This document shows, one piece after another, positions 1 through 9,620 of a stretch of DNA of 64,000 bases (position 1 is the stretch's first letter; every line of letters starts with the position of its first letter). Made by a program: the position numbers and the translations under genes. Under the pieces are notes generated by a model. It had not been told where the DNA came from and searched no databases. It worked only from the letters and a program-made list of their open reading frames with translations. The DNA is from Nakazawaea peltata (Eukaryota; Ascomycota; Pichiomycetes; Alaninales; Pachysolenaceae): NCBI GenBank assembly GCA_001599355.1, contig BCGQ01000001.1, positions 2,235,135 through 2,299,134 on the forward strand. Direction: 5' to 3'.

Positions 1-931
1 TTTGTGGGAGATTGTTGGTTCTATCAGACAAGTTGAGGACAGATTTAACAAGAAATTCCATTACGATTGGGTCTTTTTAAATGACGAGGAATTCAGTGAT
101 GAATTCAAGAAGGTTACTACTCTGTTGATTAGTGGTAAGACCAAGTATGGTGTTATTCCAAAGGAACACTGGTCTTTCCCCGATTGGATCGATACGGAGA
201 AGGCTGCTAAGGTCAGAGAAGAGATGAAACAAAAGAAGATTATCTACGGTGACTCTATTTCTTACAGACACATGTGTAGATTCGAGTCTGGTTTCTTCTG
301 GAGACATCCATTATTGGATGACTACGAATGGTACTGGCGTGTTGAACCAGGAATCAAGATTTATTGTGACATTGAATACGATTTGTTCAAGTTCATGAAG
401 GATAACAACAAGGTTTACTCTTTCACTGTTTCCTTACCAGAATATGGAGAAACTATTCCAACTTTGTGGGAAACTACCAGAGCTTTCATCAAGGAGAACC
501 CACAATACTTGCTGGAAAACAACATGATGGACTTTGTATCTGATGACGGTGGATTGACCTATAACCGTTGTCACTTCTGGTCTAACTTTGAGGTTGCTTC
601 GTTATCCTTCTGGAGATCTGAGCTGTATCAAAAGTACTTTGACTACCTTGACAAGGCTGGAGGATTCTTCTACGAAAGATGGGGAGATGCCCCAGTCCAC
701 TCCATTGCCGCTGCTTTGTTCTTGCCAAGAGACCAAATTCACTTCTTTGAGGACGTTGGCTACTTCCATGTTCCATTCAACAATTGTCCTGTTGATGATA
801 AAATCAGATTGGAGAAGAAGTGTGTATGTCAAAAGAACGAAGATTTCACATGGAGAGGTTACTCTTGTACTCCTAAATTCTTCAGTGTTAACAACATGAA
901 GAGACCAGCCGGATGGGAGAACTATACTTGA
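1..931 (+). CDS. KRE2/KTR-family alpha-1,2-mannosyltransferase, C-terminal part
   Basis: Glycosyltransferase family 15 enzyme that adds mannose from GDP-mannose to O- and N-linked glycans in the Golgi lumen. The gene runs off the left edge of the window, so the N-terminal anchor and part of the stem are missing and 309 residues remain. The family signature is clear: an acidic catalytic core with [11 protein letters not shown] near visible residues 187-197, where the last Glu is the proposed nucleophile in Kre2, followed by GDAPVHS. Cysteines near the end (VCQ, YSC) are typical of the family. KRE2/MNT1, KTR1 and KTR3 are hard to separate without the N-terminus, so no symbol is given. The stop is TGA at 929-931. 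Confidence 0.9.
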   Translation, partial: LWEIVGSIRQVEDRFNKKFHYDWVFLNDEEFSDEFKKVTTLLISGKTKYGVIPKEHWSFPDWIDTEKAAKVREEMKQKKIIYGDSISYRHMCRFESGFFWRHPLLDDYEWYWRVEPGIKIYCDIEYDLFKFMKDNNKVYSFTVSLPEYGETIPTLWETTRAFIKENPQYLLENNMMDFVSDDGGLTYNRCHFWSNFEVASLSFWRSELYQKYFDYLDKAGGFFYERWGDAPVHSIAAALFLPRDQIHFFEDVGYFHVPFNNCPVDDKIRLEKKCVCQKNEDFTWRGYSCTPKFFSVNNMKRPAGWENYT

Positions 932-1052
932 TTGAAACTATCTTATTATTTTTTGAAGACAATATATTGATTATTATATTTTAGTGTAGAGAAGAGATTG
1001 TAGGAGAAGTGTGTGATAAATTTATAGGAAATTCTAGGGGAAAATGTATGGA

Positions 1053-1100
1053 GAGATGTAGAGGGGAAATGTAGAGGGGAAATGTAGAGGGAGAATTTAT
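1053..1100. repeat. Short imperfect tandem repeat, unit about 13 nt
   Basis: The unit TGTAGAGGGGAAA and close variants recur about three times in a row, with degenerate copies on both sides (GGGGAAAATG, GGGGGAAATTC). It lies downstream of the mannosyltransferase stop and looks like a simple minisatellite. Confidence 0.6.
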
Positions 1101-1831
1101 AGGGGGAAATTCTAGGAAACCATAGGGAGAAATTGGTACTAAATTTTGTGTGGAAAATTTATAGGGCAACTGTAAGGATTTTGAATGAGATGTAGCATGG
1201 TGGAAAGACATGCCTTTGTGATACGGGATATATTCACTAAGTATTCATTGAGGTTTACTGTAGCCAATAGTTTGAGATACTATTCTCAGATATGGCTGTA
1301 GTACAGGTATTAATTTCTTCCCTTCAATAATTCATCTTCTTACCAATCTTACCTCAAGTTATCTTCCTATATAATTTATATAGTGTTTTTTCACCAAATA
1401 TGAGAAGGAAGCCAAAACTATGGAACTAAAATCACTGGATATGTATCTCAATTCAAGCTTGAAATGAGATCAACTCGAAACATTACTCATAGCTGCATCG
1501 TCACTAAACCTTCACTACTCCTCTCACTCACCCCATCTCATCTCATCTGTCTTAACCTTCGGCATTACTCACTGCTATTATGCGTTTCCCAAAAAGGAAA
1601 TTGTCTTCATCGCGCTTAAGTGTTGGGATAAAAAACACGACGAAATTATCAATATTTAGAAGGTGTGATAAATACTCAAAATACTTCAATTCTTCCCAAA
1701 AAAACTATCACATCATCTTAAGATCGTCCCTACAAACATATTGATATCATTATTTCCAAATAATCCCCCCTAAATACTCAAATATCTCCCCCTAAAATTC
1801 CCCCTTTTTTCATCTGGGGCCAGCTGCAAAA

Positions 1832-1838
1832 TGACTCA
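1832..1838 (+). promoter_or_regulatory. Gcn4 response element upstream of ARG1
   Basis: A perfect TGACTCA palindromic bZIP site lies 140 bp before the ARG1 start codon. Gcn4 activates amino-acid biosynthetic genes, including ARG1, through this sequence in S. cerevisiae. The sequence is seen directly; its use here is inferred. Confidence 0.75.
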
Positions 1839-1894
1839 AAAATCCTGTCGATAAGGCATGAAAATTTTTTCCATTTTTTTCATCGATATTCCCC

Positions 1895-1903
1895 TATATA
1901 TAA
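1895..1903 (+). promoter_or_regulatory. TATA box of ARG1
   Basis: TATATATAA sits about 75 bp upstream of the ARG1 ATG and downstream of the Gcn4 site, the usual arrangement in an inducible yeast promoter. Confidence 0.6.
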
Positions 1904-1977
1904 TTGGATCGGGATCCTGTTTTTCCTTTTATAAATCCATATCTTTGATTATCATATTAATTAATTGAAAACTAACA

Positions 1978-3225
1978 ATGTCTAAGGGAAAGGTTTGTTT
2001 GGCTTACTCTGGTGGTTTGGACACCTCTGTTATTTTGGCCTGGTTATTGGAACAAGGCTATGAAGTTGTTGCCTTCATGGCCAACATTGGTCAAGAAGAA
2101 GACTTTGAAGCTGCCAGAGAAAAGGCTTTGAAGATTGGTGCTACCAAGTTTGTTGTTGCTGATGTCAGAGCCGAATTTGTCACCGATGTCTTATTCCCAG
2201 CCATTCAAGTTAATGCTATCTACGAGAACGTCTACTTGTTGGGTACTTCTTTGGCTAGACCAGTCATTGCTAAGGCTCAAATTCAAGTTGCCGAGGAGGA
2301 AGGTTGTTTCGCCGTTTCTCACGGTTGTACCGGTAAGGGTAACGACCAAGTCAGATTCGAATTGTCTTTCTACGCTTTGAAACCAGATGTCAAGGTTATT
2401 GCTCCATGGAGAGACCCAGAATTCTTTGAAAGATTTGCTGGTAGAAAGGATTTGTTGGAGTACGCTGCTTCTAAGGACATTCCAGTTACTCAAACTAAGG
2501 CTAAGCCATGGTCTACCGATGAGAACATGGCCCACATCTCTTTCGAGGCTGGTATCTTGGAAGACCCAGACACCACTCCACCAAAGGACATGTGGAAATT
2601 GACCGTTGACCCACAAGATGCTCCAGACACCCCAGAAGACTTCCAAGTCATCTTTGAAAAGGGTATCCCAACCAAGTTGATCTTGGCTGACGGTAAGGAA
2701 ATCACCGACCCAACTGACATCTTCTTGACTGCCAATGCTATTGCCAGAAGAAACGGTGTTGGTAGAATCGATATTGTCGAGAACAGATTCATCGGTATCA
2801 AGTCCAGAGGTTGTTACGAGACTCCAGGTTTGACCATCTTGAGAAATGCTCACATTGACTTAGAAGGTTTGACCTTGGACCGTGAGGTTAGAAGCATCAG
2901 AGACACTTTTGTCACTCCATCTTACTCTAAATTACTTTACAACGGTATGTACTTCACTCCAGAGTGTGAGTATGTCAGAGCTATGATTCTGCCATCTCAA
3001 AAGACCGTCAACGGTGTTGTCAGAGCTAGATTATACAAGGGATCCATGTCTGTCTTGGGTAGATCTTCCTCCACCGAGAAATTATACGATGCCACCGAAT
3101 CTTCTATGGATGAGTTGACCGGTTTCCAACCACAAGAAGCCAGTGGATTCATCAGTGTGCAAGCCATCAGAATCAAGAAGTATGGTGAAAGTGCCAGAGA
3201 AAAAGGTCAACCATTGACCTTATAA
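1978..3225 (+). CDS. ARG1: Argininosuccinate synthase
   Basis: Cytosolic enzyme that joins citrulline and aspartate with ATP to give argininosuccinate, the penultimate step of arginine synthesis. The 415-residue length matches the family (about 420). The N-terminal ATP-binding P-loop-like motif AYSGGLDTSVI is at residues 9-19, and the aspartate/citrulline-binding core with HGCTGKGNDQVR follows near residue 115. Codon use is strongly biased (TTG for Leu, AGA for Arg, GGT for Gly), as in a highly expressed gene. Only one obvious CTG codon was found, residue 338 in M-I-x-P-S-Q, where human ASS1 has Ala. The start has an A-rich leader and is preceded by a TATA box and a Gcn4 site. Confidence 0.98.
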   Translation: MSKGKVCLAYSGGLDTSVILAWLLEQGYEVVAFMANIGQEEDFEAAREKALKIGATKFVVADVRAEFVTDVLFPAIQVNAIYENVYLLGTSLARPVIAKAQIQVAEEEGCFAVSHGCTGKGNDQVRFELSFYALKPDVKVIAPWRDPEFFERFAGRKDLLEYAASKDIPVTQTKAKPWSTDENMAHISFEAGILEDPDTTPPKDMWKLTVDPQDAPDTPEDFQVIFEKGIPTKLILADGKEITDPTDIFLTANAIARRNGVGRIDIVENRFIGIKSRGCYETPGLTILRNAHIDLEGLTLDREVRSIRDTFVTPSYSKLLYNGMYFTPECEYVRAMILPSQKTVNGVVRARLYKGSMSVLGRSSSTEKLYDATESSMDELTGFQPQEASGFISVQAIRIKKYGESAREKGQPLTL

Positions 3226-3361
3226 TTATATACATAGCTAGTTACGTTTCCAAAAATAAAATTATAATTCAAGATTTAGAAATCTACGGCAAGTAATCAT
3301 TAATGATATTCATTTAAGGTCATTCGAATTACATATTAAATAATCTCTGTCGGAGGCATCA

Positions 3362-4303
3362 TCATAAGAAATAGTCACTTCTTTGATTTTTGACTGGGTT
3401 CATCTTTTGGGTGTCATCTGGGACTGCAGAGAAGATCTTAAAATTCACATTCAAATTATCATCCACTTTCATAACACTGGCAACGTTACCACATCTATAA
3501 CAATAGTTAGGCAGAGACCAAACTGTTACCACATCTTTCTCTTTGAAGTGATATCTATAACCTTCCATGACTAACTGATGCAGTCTTGCAATTAATTGCA
3601 AGTTATTAATATGATTGAATTCTCTAGCAACTTTGGATCCAAAAAGCCAACCGGCTCCTCTTGGTGATACTGCCCAACTATCGACATTATCCGGGTCAGA
3701 CCATACCAAATCACAGAAACCACCTTCATGAGGAACTTCTTGTGCTCTAGATAACACTCTAATTTGATCCAATAAACGAATCTCAGGTGATAATCCACCA
3801 TGGATACATAAAATCTTACCATCAATAATAGCACTCAACGTAAGGAAATCAAATACTTGACAACAATATTTCCAAACAGTGGCTGATCCATACTTGTTGA
3901 GACATTCTTCATAAAACCCATAAACTTGGGTGATCTGTCTAGATTCATGATTACCTCTCACAAGTGTGATATGTTGAGGGAATTTCACCTTTAAAATCAT
4001 TAATAAGGTGAAAGTCTCAAGACTGAAATAACCTCTATCGACGTAATCTCCCAAAAAGATATAATTGGTGGAGATCCCATTAGTAGTTGGGAACCCTCCT
4101 GAAGTTTTAAATAACTCCAATAAATCATGGAATTGTCCATGAATATCACCACAAACGGTCACCGGACTTTGTACTGGTTGGATATTTGATTCCTCCATCA
4201 AGAGCTCTTTAATCATCTCACATAACTGTTTCATATCATTTTCTGTCAACAGTTTACACTGTTTGATCTCTTCAAACCACTGATCTGGACCCCTTTCTGT
4301 CAT
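3362..4303 (-). CDS. SIT4: Sit4/PP6-type protein phosphatase catalytic subunit
   Basis: Serine/threonine phosphatase of the PP2A superfamily. Sit4 acts with SAP proteins and Tap42 in G1 progression, TOR signalling and cell integrity. All metal-site motifs are present: GDIHGQ (residues 52-57), GDYVDRG and GNHES. The protein ends in DYFL, the carboxymethylation tail. N-terminal MTERGPDQW and [12 protein letters not shown] match Sit4 rather than Pph3 or Ppg1. Length is 313 (Sit4 311). A short insert, TTNGIST, precedes [12 protein letters not shown]. Three in-frame CTG codons were found, at residues 18, 241 and 264, and each falls on an alanine of S. cerevisiae Sit4. The last two are invariant in the family (ARAHQLV, WSAPNYCYRC). 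Confidence 0.96.
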   Translation of the reverse strand: MTERGPDQWFEEIKQCKLLTENDMKQLCEMIKELLMEESNIQPVQSPVTVCGDIHGQFHDLLELFKTSGGFPTTNGISTNYIFLGDYVDRGYFSLETFTLLMILKVKFPQHITLVRGNHESRQITQVYGFYEECLNKYGSATVWKYCCQVFDFLTLSAIIDGKILCIHGGLSPEIRLLDQIRVLSRAQEVPHEGGFCDLVWSDPDNVDSWAVSPRGAGWLFGSKVAREFNHINNLQLIARLHQLVMEGYRYHFKEKDVVTVWSLPNYCYRCGNVASVMKVDDNLNVNFKIFSAVPDDTQKMNPVKNQRSDYFL

Positions 4304-5050
4304 CTTCTATACTTCTCTCTCCATCAATTCTTTGACTAACCGCCCTTTCTTCAAACTTTTGTATATTTTTTTTCTTCAGTTTTTGCGCCCAATTTTCTTT
4401 TAATCTGGCCGAAGTTCGTAAGGATTAGGTGAGGGATGAGGGGCGGGGTGGCGCGGGATCGAGTGGGCTAACAGTGAGAACTGAGATGATGAGCTGACTG
4501 GAAGAAGTGAAATCTTGAACAGAGGCCACGGATCTTGTCTGGGGGACCACATCCCTCATAATATCAGCCCCCACTCCCTCTCTCACCACCACCTTATTAG
4601 TTTTATTGATATTCCATACACTACCTTTTAGTCGTGTAAATTCATTTTCTCATATTATTGCTCTCTCATTTGAGGCTCATAATAATAAAGCGCTCGTGGG
4701 TAAATTTATATTGGTTTAGAGATCTTAACATTGAATAAGTGGCCATGCTTATTACCAATTGGACCAAATACAGATCCAAAATCTAGATTGTTCAATAGCC
4801 ACTGCACTCATTTCTCTGTTTTTATCTTTCCTTCCACAGCACTCCTCCCTATACTCCCCTCCCCATACTCCCCTCCCCATACTCCTCTCCCTCTCCTCCC
4901 CTCTCTATCCCCCTACATTCCTTCTCTTCCCTTTTCTTCCCTACGTTCCCCTCATCGCTTAGCAATTCTACCAGAGCAAGAAAAAATCTCAAACAAAAAT
5001 CAGTACATCAATCATTTAAACCCTTCAAAGTACGGAATAATTAATTGGAA
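4304..5050. promoter_or_regulatory. Divergent promoter region of SIT4 and DGA1
   Basis: No gene is seen. The SIT4 side has a T-rich stretch near 4360-4400. A C/T-rich repeat and CT-rich tract fill the last 250 bp before DGA1. The open frames at 4731-5093 and 4759-4962 are by-products of this CT repeat and overlap the DGA1 start, so they are not called as genes. Confidence 0.6.
4848..4888. repeat. CT-rich tandem repeat, unit 14 nt, about three copies
   Basis: The unit CCCATACTCCCCTC is repeated nearly exactly three times in the DGA1 promoter, and a degenerate CT tract follows. On one strand this is a polypyrimidine run. Confidence 0.75.
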
Positions 5051-6358
5051 ATGGCGCCTACAAATCAGATGTATGACGACCTGTACCAATTAGAGTCTTC
5101 TCAGACCAACAACACGACACCTGAGGGATCTCCTGGTCCAAAATTGTCTCCTACAAACACGCAATCATTCAAAGTTGAACCCGAAGAGGTGGAATCTGAA
5201 GCCAGCGGTAGGCTATACGCGCCGTTGTTTGTTCCCTTGCATAGACGATTGGAAACGTTGGCTGTTCTTTGGCATACATGCACAATTCCATTCTTCTGCT
5301 CTTTATTCCTTGCATCTTTGTCCATCCCACCACTCTGGCCATTACTCTTCATATACCTCACACGGTACTTCTTTTGGGATAAGACCCCTAATAATGGAGA
5401 CTCATATTATCGAGCAAGTTCTTATGTCAAGAATCTTTCCATATGGAAATATTATAATGATTACTTCCCTATAAAGATCATCAAGACACTGGATTTGGAA
5501 CCAACTTTCACAGAACAAGAGGTTGATGAGTTGTACTATCAATTCCCCTTCAATTACTTTCCAATTTTCCTCACAAATTTACTTATGCATCTGAATATCA
5601 TTAAGCCTCATACCAGGACAGTTAAGAAAATGGTAAAGACAGGACCACGGTATATATTTGGATCTCATCCACATGGTGTCATTTCATTAGGTGTCACAGG
5701 AGCTATTGCTACTAATGGAGCAGGTTTCAATGACTTATTCCCCGGTATCAACTGCTTTTTATTGACATTGATTAACCAATTTAAGATCCCCTTCTACAGA
5801 GATTATTTGCTTTCTTTAGGAATATCCTCTGTATCTAAAAGAAATGTTATGCGTCTTATCAGAGAACATGACGCAAGTGTATGTATTGTTGTGGGTGGAG
5901 CATCAGAATCACTTCTTTCTTACCCTCATAAAAATGACATTGTATTGGAAAAACGTAAAGGATTCATCAAAATTGCTTTGGAATTAGGAGATGTTCTGCT
6001 TGTCCCTGTCTTTGGTTTTGGTGAAACAAACTTATACGAAGTTTATTCTCCAAATCCTAAAGGTAGATTCAAAGTACTCTACAAAATGCAATGGTGGTTA
6101 AAGAATAACTTCGGGTTCACCATCCCATTATTTTATGCTCGTGGAATCTTTAACTATGATTTCGGGTTACTTCCTCATCGCAGAACTGTGAATATTGTAG
6201 TTGGAAAACCTATTCATGTTCCTTTCAGACCTTCTCCTTCTATGGATGAGATTAACCACTATCACAAACTTTATGTAAAAGAACTCAAAAGGATATTTGA
6301 ACAGCATAAGGACGATTTTCTTCTTCCTGGAGATGAGCCTCTTAATATAGTGGAGTAA
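5051..6358 (+). CDS. DGA1: Diacylglycerol O-acyltransferase (DGAT2 family)
   Basis: Integral ER and lipid-droplet enzyme that makes triacylglycerol from diacylglycerol and acyl-CoA. From the ATG at 5051 the protein has 435 residues (S. cerevisiae Dga1 418); an in-frame TTG at 5045 is not needed. A polar N-terminal tail is followed by a hydrophobic hairpin at about residues 72-108. The catalytic HPHG is at 206-209, and the conserved stretches YRDYLL, GISSVSKRN, VVGGASES, RKGFIK and NYDFGLLP follow in family order. Residue before LVPVFGFGE is a CTG codon. It lies head to head with SIT4 and is followed by SRS2 on the same strand. Confidence 0.95.
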   Translation: MAPTNQMYDDLYQLESSQTNNTTPEGSPGPKLSPTNTQSFKVEPEEVESEASGRLYAPLFVPLHRRLETLAVLWHTCTIPFFCSLFLASLSIPPLWPLLFIYLTRYFFWDKTPNNGDSYYRASSYVKNLSIWKYYNDYFPIKIIKTLDLEPTFTEQEVDELYYQFPFNYFPIFLTNLLMHLNIIKPHTRTVKKMVKTGPRYIFGSHPHGVISLGVTGAIATNGAGFNDLFPGINCFLLTLINQFKIPFYRDYLLSLGISSVSKRNVMRLIREHDASVCIVVGGASESLLSYPHKNDIVLEKRKGFIKIALELGDVLLVPVFGFGETNLYEVYSPNPKGRFKVLYKMQWWLKNNFGFTIPLFYARGIFNYDFGLLPHRRTVNIVVGKPIHVPFRPSPSMDEINHYHKLYVKELKRIFEQHKDDFLLPGDEPLNIVE

Positions 6359-6682
6359 TGAATTAATATTTGAACGATCTGGCATTGTTTTATTGATATG
6401 TAGTTATGTAGGTGTGGAGGAGTGTCTAGCTGCTTCTCTTTATTCTCTCAGCCTCCCACTTCCCACACTCCAACCATTGTCTCTCCATTCCTCATCTCTT
6501 CATCCCTCATCTCTTCATCCCCATCACCCTCTCTTTATTCGTAAACTGCTCCACATCGCGTCTCGAAAAAATATTCCATTTTCGGTAATCTATTTATGTT
6601 TTTCAGAATCTCCAAAGACAGGTCTTCGAGGGCATCTTCATAGTGAAGTAGACATTTAGGTCGGGTGGTTATACAGTTAAAG
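6359..6682. promoter_or_regulatory. SRS2 promoter region
   Basis: A 324-bp spacer between DGA1 and SRS2. It holds a duplicated CT-rich 16-mer (about 6491-6522, core CATCTCTTCATCCC) and, at 6556-6568, the cell-cycle-like motifs TCGCGT and CTCGAAA. No coding potential beyond the CT repeat frame. Confidence 0.5.
6556..6561 (-). promoter_or_regulatory. MCB-like element upstream of SRS2
   Basis: TCGCGT is the reverse complement of ACGCGA, a one-base variant of the MluI cell-cycle box (ACGCGT). It lies about 125 bp before the SRS2 ATG and is followed by CTCGAAA, which resembles an SBF site. SRS2 is expressed at G1/S in S. cerevisiae, so a role is plausible. Confidence 0.4.
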
Positions 6683-9334
6683 ATGGACTACGAGAATGTT
6701 TTAGATAAGCTCGTACAACGCCTCAATACCAATCAGCTCGAGGCTGTAACTGCTGATCCATACAAACCTCTCCAAATTATGGCGGGGCCTGGTACCGGAA
6801 AAACCTCGGTCTTGACCTCGAGAGTCCTGTATCTCTTGTTGAAATATCGGGAACAACCTCATCATATAATTGTTACCACATTCACAAAGAAGGCTGCTCG
6901 GGAGTTGGTTGAAAGACTATCACAAATGATACCTCCACAACTTGGCATTGATTTGTCGCGATTGCTCATCGGAACCTTCCACAGTATATGTGTGAGACTC
7001 TTAAGACAAAATGGACATCACATTGGGCTAGCAAAAGATTTCAAGATTGCAGATGACAGAGATTCAAAACAAGCTATGGAGACTATATTGGCACATCCAT
7101 CCAACGAGTTGAAGCAATTGCGAAATGTAGCACCTTCTCTGGATCAATCAAAATATTCAGCTCTTGATATATACCAAGATGATCCTAATAAGCACTCTGG
7201 TTATGATAAGAACAAGATAATGAGAAAGATCTCAAACCTTAAATCCATGGGAATTGACTATCAACTGTATGCTAGTACGGAACGACATTCTAAATCATTA
7301 CAATTAAGCCAAATATACACCGAATATCAACAGCTGTTACTGAGATCTAATTATCTTGATTTTGATGATATCTTATTATATACTAAACGTTTATTGGAGG
7401 AGAAGATATGTCTTTCATACATAAACCACGTTTTAGTTGATGAGTTTCAGGATACGGATACCATTCAATTGGAATTACTTTATTTAATGTCATCTCAATC
7501 ACTGGAACATCCCCATAGTGTAACTATAGTGGGTGATGCGGATCAGTCGATTTATGCCTTTAGAAATGCTGTCGCTTATAATTTCGAGTATATGAAACAG
7601 CATTACACTAAGATGAACATAGAAGTGAGAAGAGTAGTATTGGATCAAAATTATAGATCTGTCAGCTCCGTATTGAATATATCTGAAAAGTTAATGAGGC
7701 AAGAAACTAAGACGGGAAGACAAGAAAAAAATCTTAAATCACAATTCAGTCACAATTCCAAAACTATTTATAACAGGTTTGAGAACAATACTGATGAACT
7801 GGAGTTCATTTCGAATGAAATAGCAAGTCTTCTCAAACTCCCTGGTTTGTATAAAGCTGATAACATTGCAATCCTCTTAAGATCAAGGTTTCTTTCACGA
7901 GTCATTGAACAGTCTCTTCGAAAGAATCAAATATCTTATACAGTGATGCAGGGAAGAGCATTTTGGGATTTAAAAGAAATCCAGATCATCACAGATTATA
8001 TGAGGTGTATTTGCTCTGATCAAGATAAACTTGCGGTTTTGAGAGTGATTAATGTTCCATCCCGTGGACTCGGGCCAAAAGCTTTAGAAAATTTGGAGTC
8101 AGTGATCGACGATTACCTTAAATATGAGACAAATGATATTTGTATTATCGACTTCCTTGATCAATTACAACCACAGAAGAAACTTCTCACTCCACAGAAT
8201 ATCAAGGGAATACAACATTTTGTAGATATCGTAAAAAAGGCAAAATCTATTTTGTTGGATAATCCTTCTGATATTGGGGATAGTATAAATAGAATGTTCG
8301 ACTTCCTTACGGAGAACACAAATGTCATTGCAACAGTAAGACCTGATGATGTCACCACTACAGAGAATAATCTTAAAGAATTCAAGAGAGAAATATTAGA
8401 GTATGAGATTGTTGACAGATCGTTACCAGACTCAGAGACTGGTGAATGGCTCGATGAGGCTAATGAAAAAGATTCCACTGGGGTATCCTTGGTTTCTGAT
8501 TTTATTGACTCGATGAATCTCTATGAAACACAAGAAAACTCAGAGGATGGTAATAAAACTGCCAATGTGGTGATATCTACAATCCATGGAGCAAAGGGAT
8601 TAGAATGGCCTGTTGTTTTCATTCCGTGTTTGACAGAATCATTTTTCCCGGCGTCTTGGGCTTTAAAAACAGAGTATGACAATAAACCACTGACTACTGT
8701 AAAACTGGCTCTGAAGGCTGCAGAGATGGCACTGCAACTGTTGAATGAAGAGAGGCGTGCATTATATGTGGCAATGACAAGAGCTAAGAGCTGTTTGTAT
8801 TTAAGTGGATTCAAAAAGAAGATGTTCTCCGACCAGGTCTTGGAAGAGTCACGATTCTTGAAAGGATTAACTGATCATTTCAGTGACAGGAATTCCAGTT
8901 TGAACTCCGTCGAAGATGTCGAAAATCTTTATAAAATCCACTCACTGCCATTCCCACTGAAAGATCGCAATGGGATCCGTGCTTCATTACTAAGTTATAA
9001 TGACTTTCATGATTTATACAAAAAAGCCATTAACAAGACAAAGAGTAAAGAAAAGAAACCATTGAAAGGTTTTGTGAGTGCTAAATCGGCTAAGCCTTCT
9101 CTTTCCTCAAGGGCTCCATTTTCATCCAAAAATTCATTTAAGCCTCCAAAACGATTATACTCCCAATCATTCAGCCCTGGTATACAGAAAGTATTTAAAC
9201 GACCATCGCAAATAGCGGCAGAAAAAGCAGCAGCAGAGAAGGCAGCGGCAGAAAATACAGCTCCTAAACCTCCCAACACATCCCGTGCATCTGCTCCTGC
9301 ATACAAATATGATAAAAATGCGTTTAAAAGATAA
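6683..9334 (+). CDS. SRS2: Srs2-type superfamily 1 3'-5' DNA helicase / anti-recombinase
   Basis: UvrD-family helicase that strips Rad51 from single-stranded DNA and limits recombination during replication. The ATG at 6683 gives 883 residues; the GTG six codons upstream is not a plausible start. Walker A GPGTGKT is at residues 35-41, TTFTKKAARE is motif Ia, DEFQDT near 252 is Walker B, then DADQSIYAFR, and VAMTRAK near the C-terminal motor end. The N-terminus resembles Srs2 (LVQRLNTNQ), not mitochondrial Hmi1. The protein is about 290 residues shorter than S. cerevisiae Srs2, and the tail is a basic Ala/Lys/Pro linker with AAAEK repeats. CTG at residue 49 (SRVxYLLL) falls on the Ala of the RVAYLL motif. 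Confidence 0.93.
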   Translation: MDYENVLDKLVQRLNTNQLEAVTADPYKPLQIMAGPGTGKTSVLTSRVLYLLLKYREQPHHIIVTTFTKKAARELVERLSQMIPPQLGIDLSRLLIGTFHSICVRLLRQNGHHIGLAKDFKIADDRDSKQAMETILAHPSNELKQLRNVAPSLDQSKYSALDIYQDDPNKHSGYDKNKIMRKISNLKSMGIDYQLYASTERHSKSLQLSQIYTEYQQLLLRSNYLDFDDILLYTKRLLEEKICLSYINHVLVDEFQDTDTIQLELLYLMSSQSLEHPHSVTIVGDADQSIYAFRNAVAYNFEYMKQHYTKMNIEVRRVVLDQNYRSVSSVLNISEKLMRQETKTGRQEKNLKSQFSHNSKTIYNRFENNTDELEFISNEIASLLKLPGLYKADNIAILLRSRFLSRVIEQSLRKNQISYTVMQGRAFWDLKEIQIITDYMRCICSDQDKLAVLRVINVPSRGLGPKALENLESVIDDYLKYETNDICIIDFLDQLQPQKKLLTPQNIKGIQHFVDIVKKAKSILLDNPSDIGDSINRMFDFLTENTNVIATVRPDDVTTTENNLKEFKREILEYEIVDRSLPDSETGEWLDEANEKDSTGVSLVSDFIDSMNLYETQENSEDGNKTANVVISTIHGAKGLEWPVVFIPCLTESFFPASWALKTEYDNKPLTTVKLALKAAEMALQLLNEERRALYVAMTRAKSCLYLSGFKKKMFSDQVLEESRFLKGLTDHFSDRNSSLNSVEDVENLYKIHSLPFPLKDRNGIRASLLSYNDFHDLYKKAINKTKSKEKKPLKGFVSAKSAKPSLSSRAPFSSKNSFKPPKRLYSQSFSPGIQKVFKRPSQIAAEKAAAEKAAAENTAPKPPNTSRASAPAYKYDKNAFKR

Positions 9335-9485
9335 TCTGCCACCTCTCCCTCTTCCGCCTTTCCTTCTTCCCATTTCCTATCCTTCACACCCCCCAAATAA
9401 CTCTAATAAAATTACCCCCTTTTTTCCTACTAAAAAAAAAAAAACTAGAGCCGAAGCTAAAAATTGATTTTTCATGAGCGATGCG

Positions 9486-9491
9486 ACGCGA
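9486..9491 (+). promoter_or_regulatory. MCB-like element upstream of TOP3
   Basis: ACGCGA lies within GATGCGACGCGAG, 130 bp before the TOP3 ATG. It differs by one base from the MluI cell-cycle box. The 286-bp SRS2-TOP3 spacer otherwise holds C/T-rich and poly-A tracts. Confidence 0.4.
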
Positions 9492-9620
9492 GTCTTCAGA
9501 AAGGCGTTAAAGAGACGTGATCTGAGTAGGAATAATAGGAGCAGGGGGTTCAAGCAAAAGGTTAAAGAATCAACGTTTTAGTTTGGGAGATCACAGTGGG
9601 GTGTTGAGTGTCGATACAGC

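Larger units (their letters stand above)
932..1977. other. Intergenic region, ARG1 promoter side
   Basis: About 1 kb with no convincing gene. The left part holds short G-rich direct repeats. The right part carries the ARG1 control elements, listed separately, and T-rich and C-rich tracts close to the start codon. The only longer open frame here, on the minus strand at 981-1211, is a low-complexity Ser/Pro/Leu frame made by the repeats. Confidence 0.7.

Noticed and set aside
4731-5093. CT-repeat frames upstream of and overlapping DGA1
   Set aside because: Low-complexity product of the tandem repeat; overlaps the real DGA1 start.
9007-9396. 129-codon frame antisense to the SRS2 tail
   Set aside because: Shadow of the AAAEK-encoding repeats; no independent evidence.
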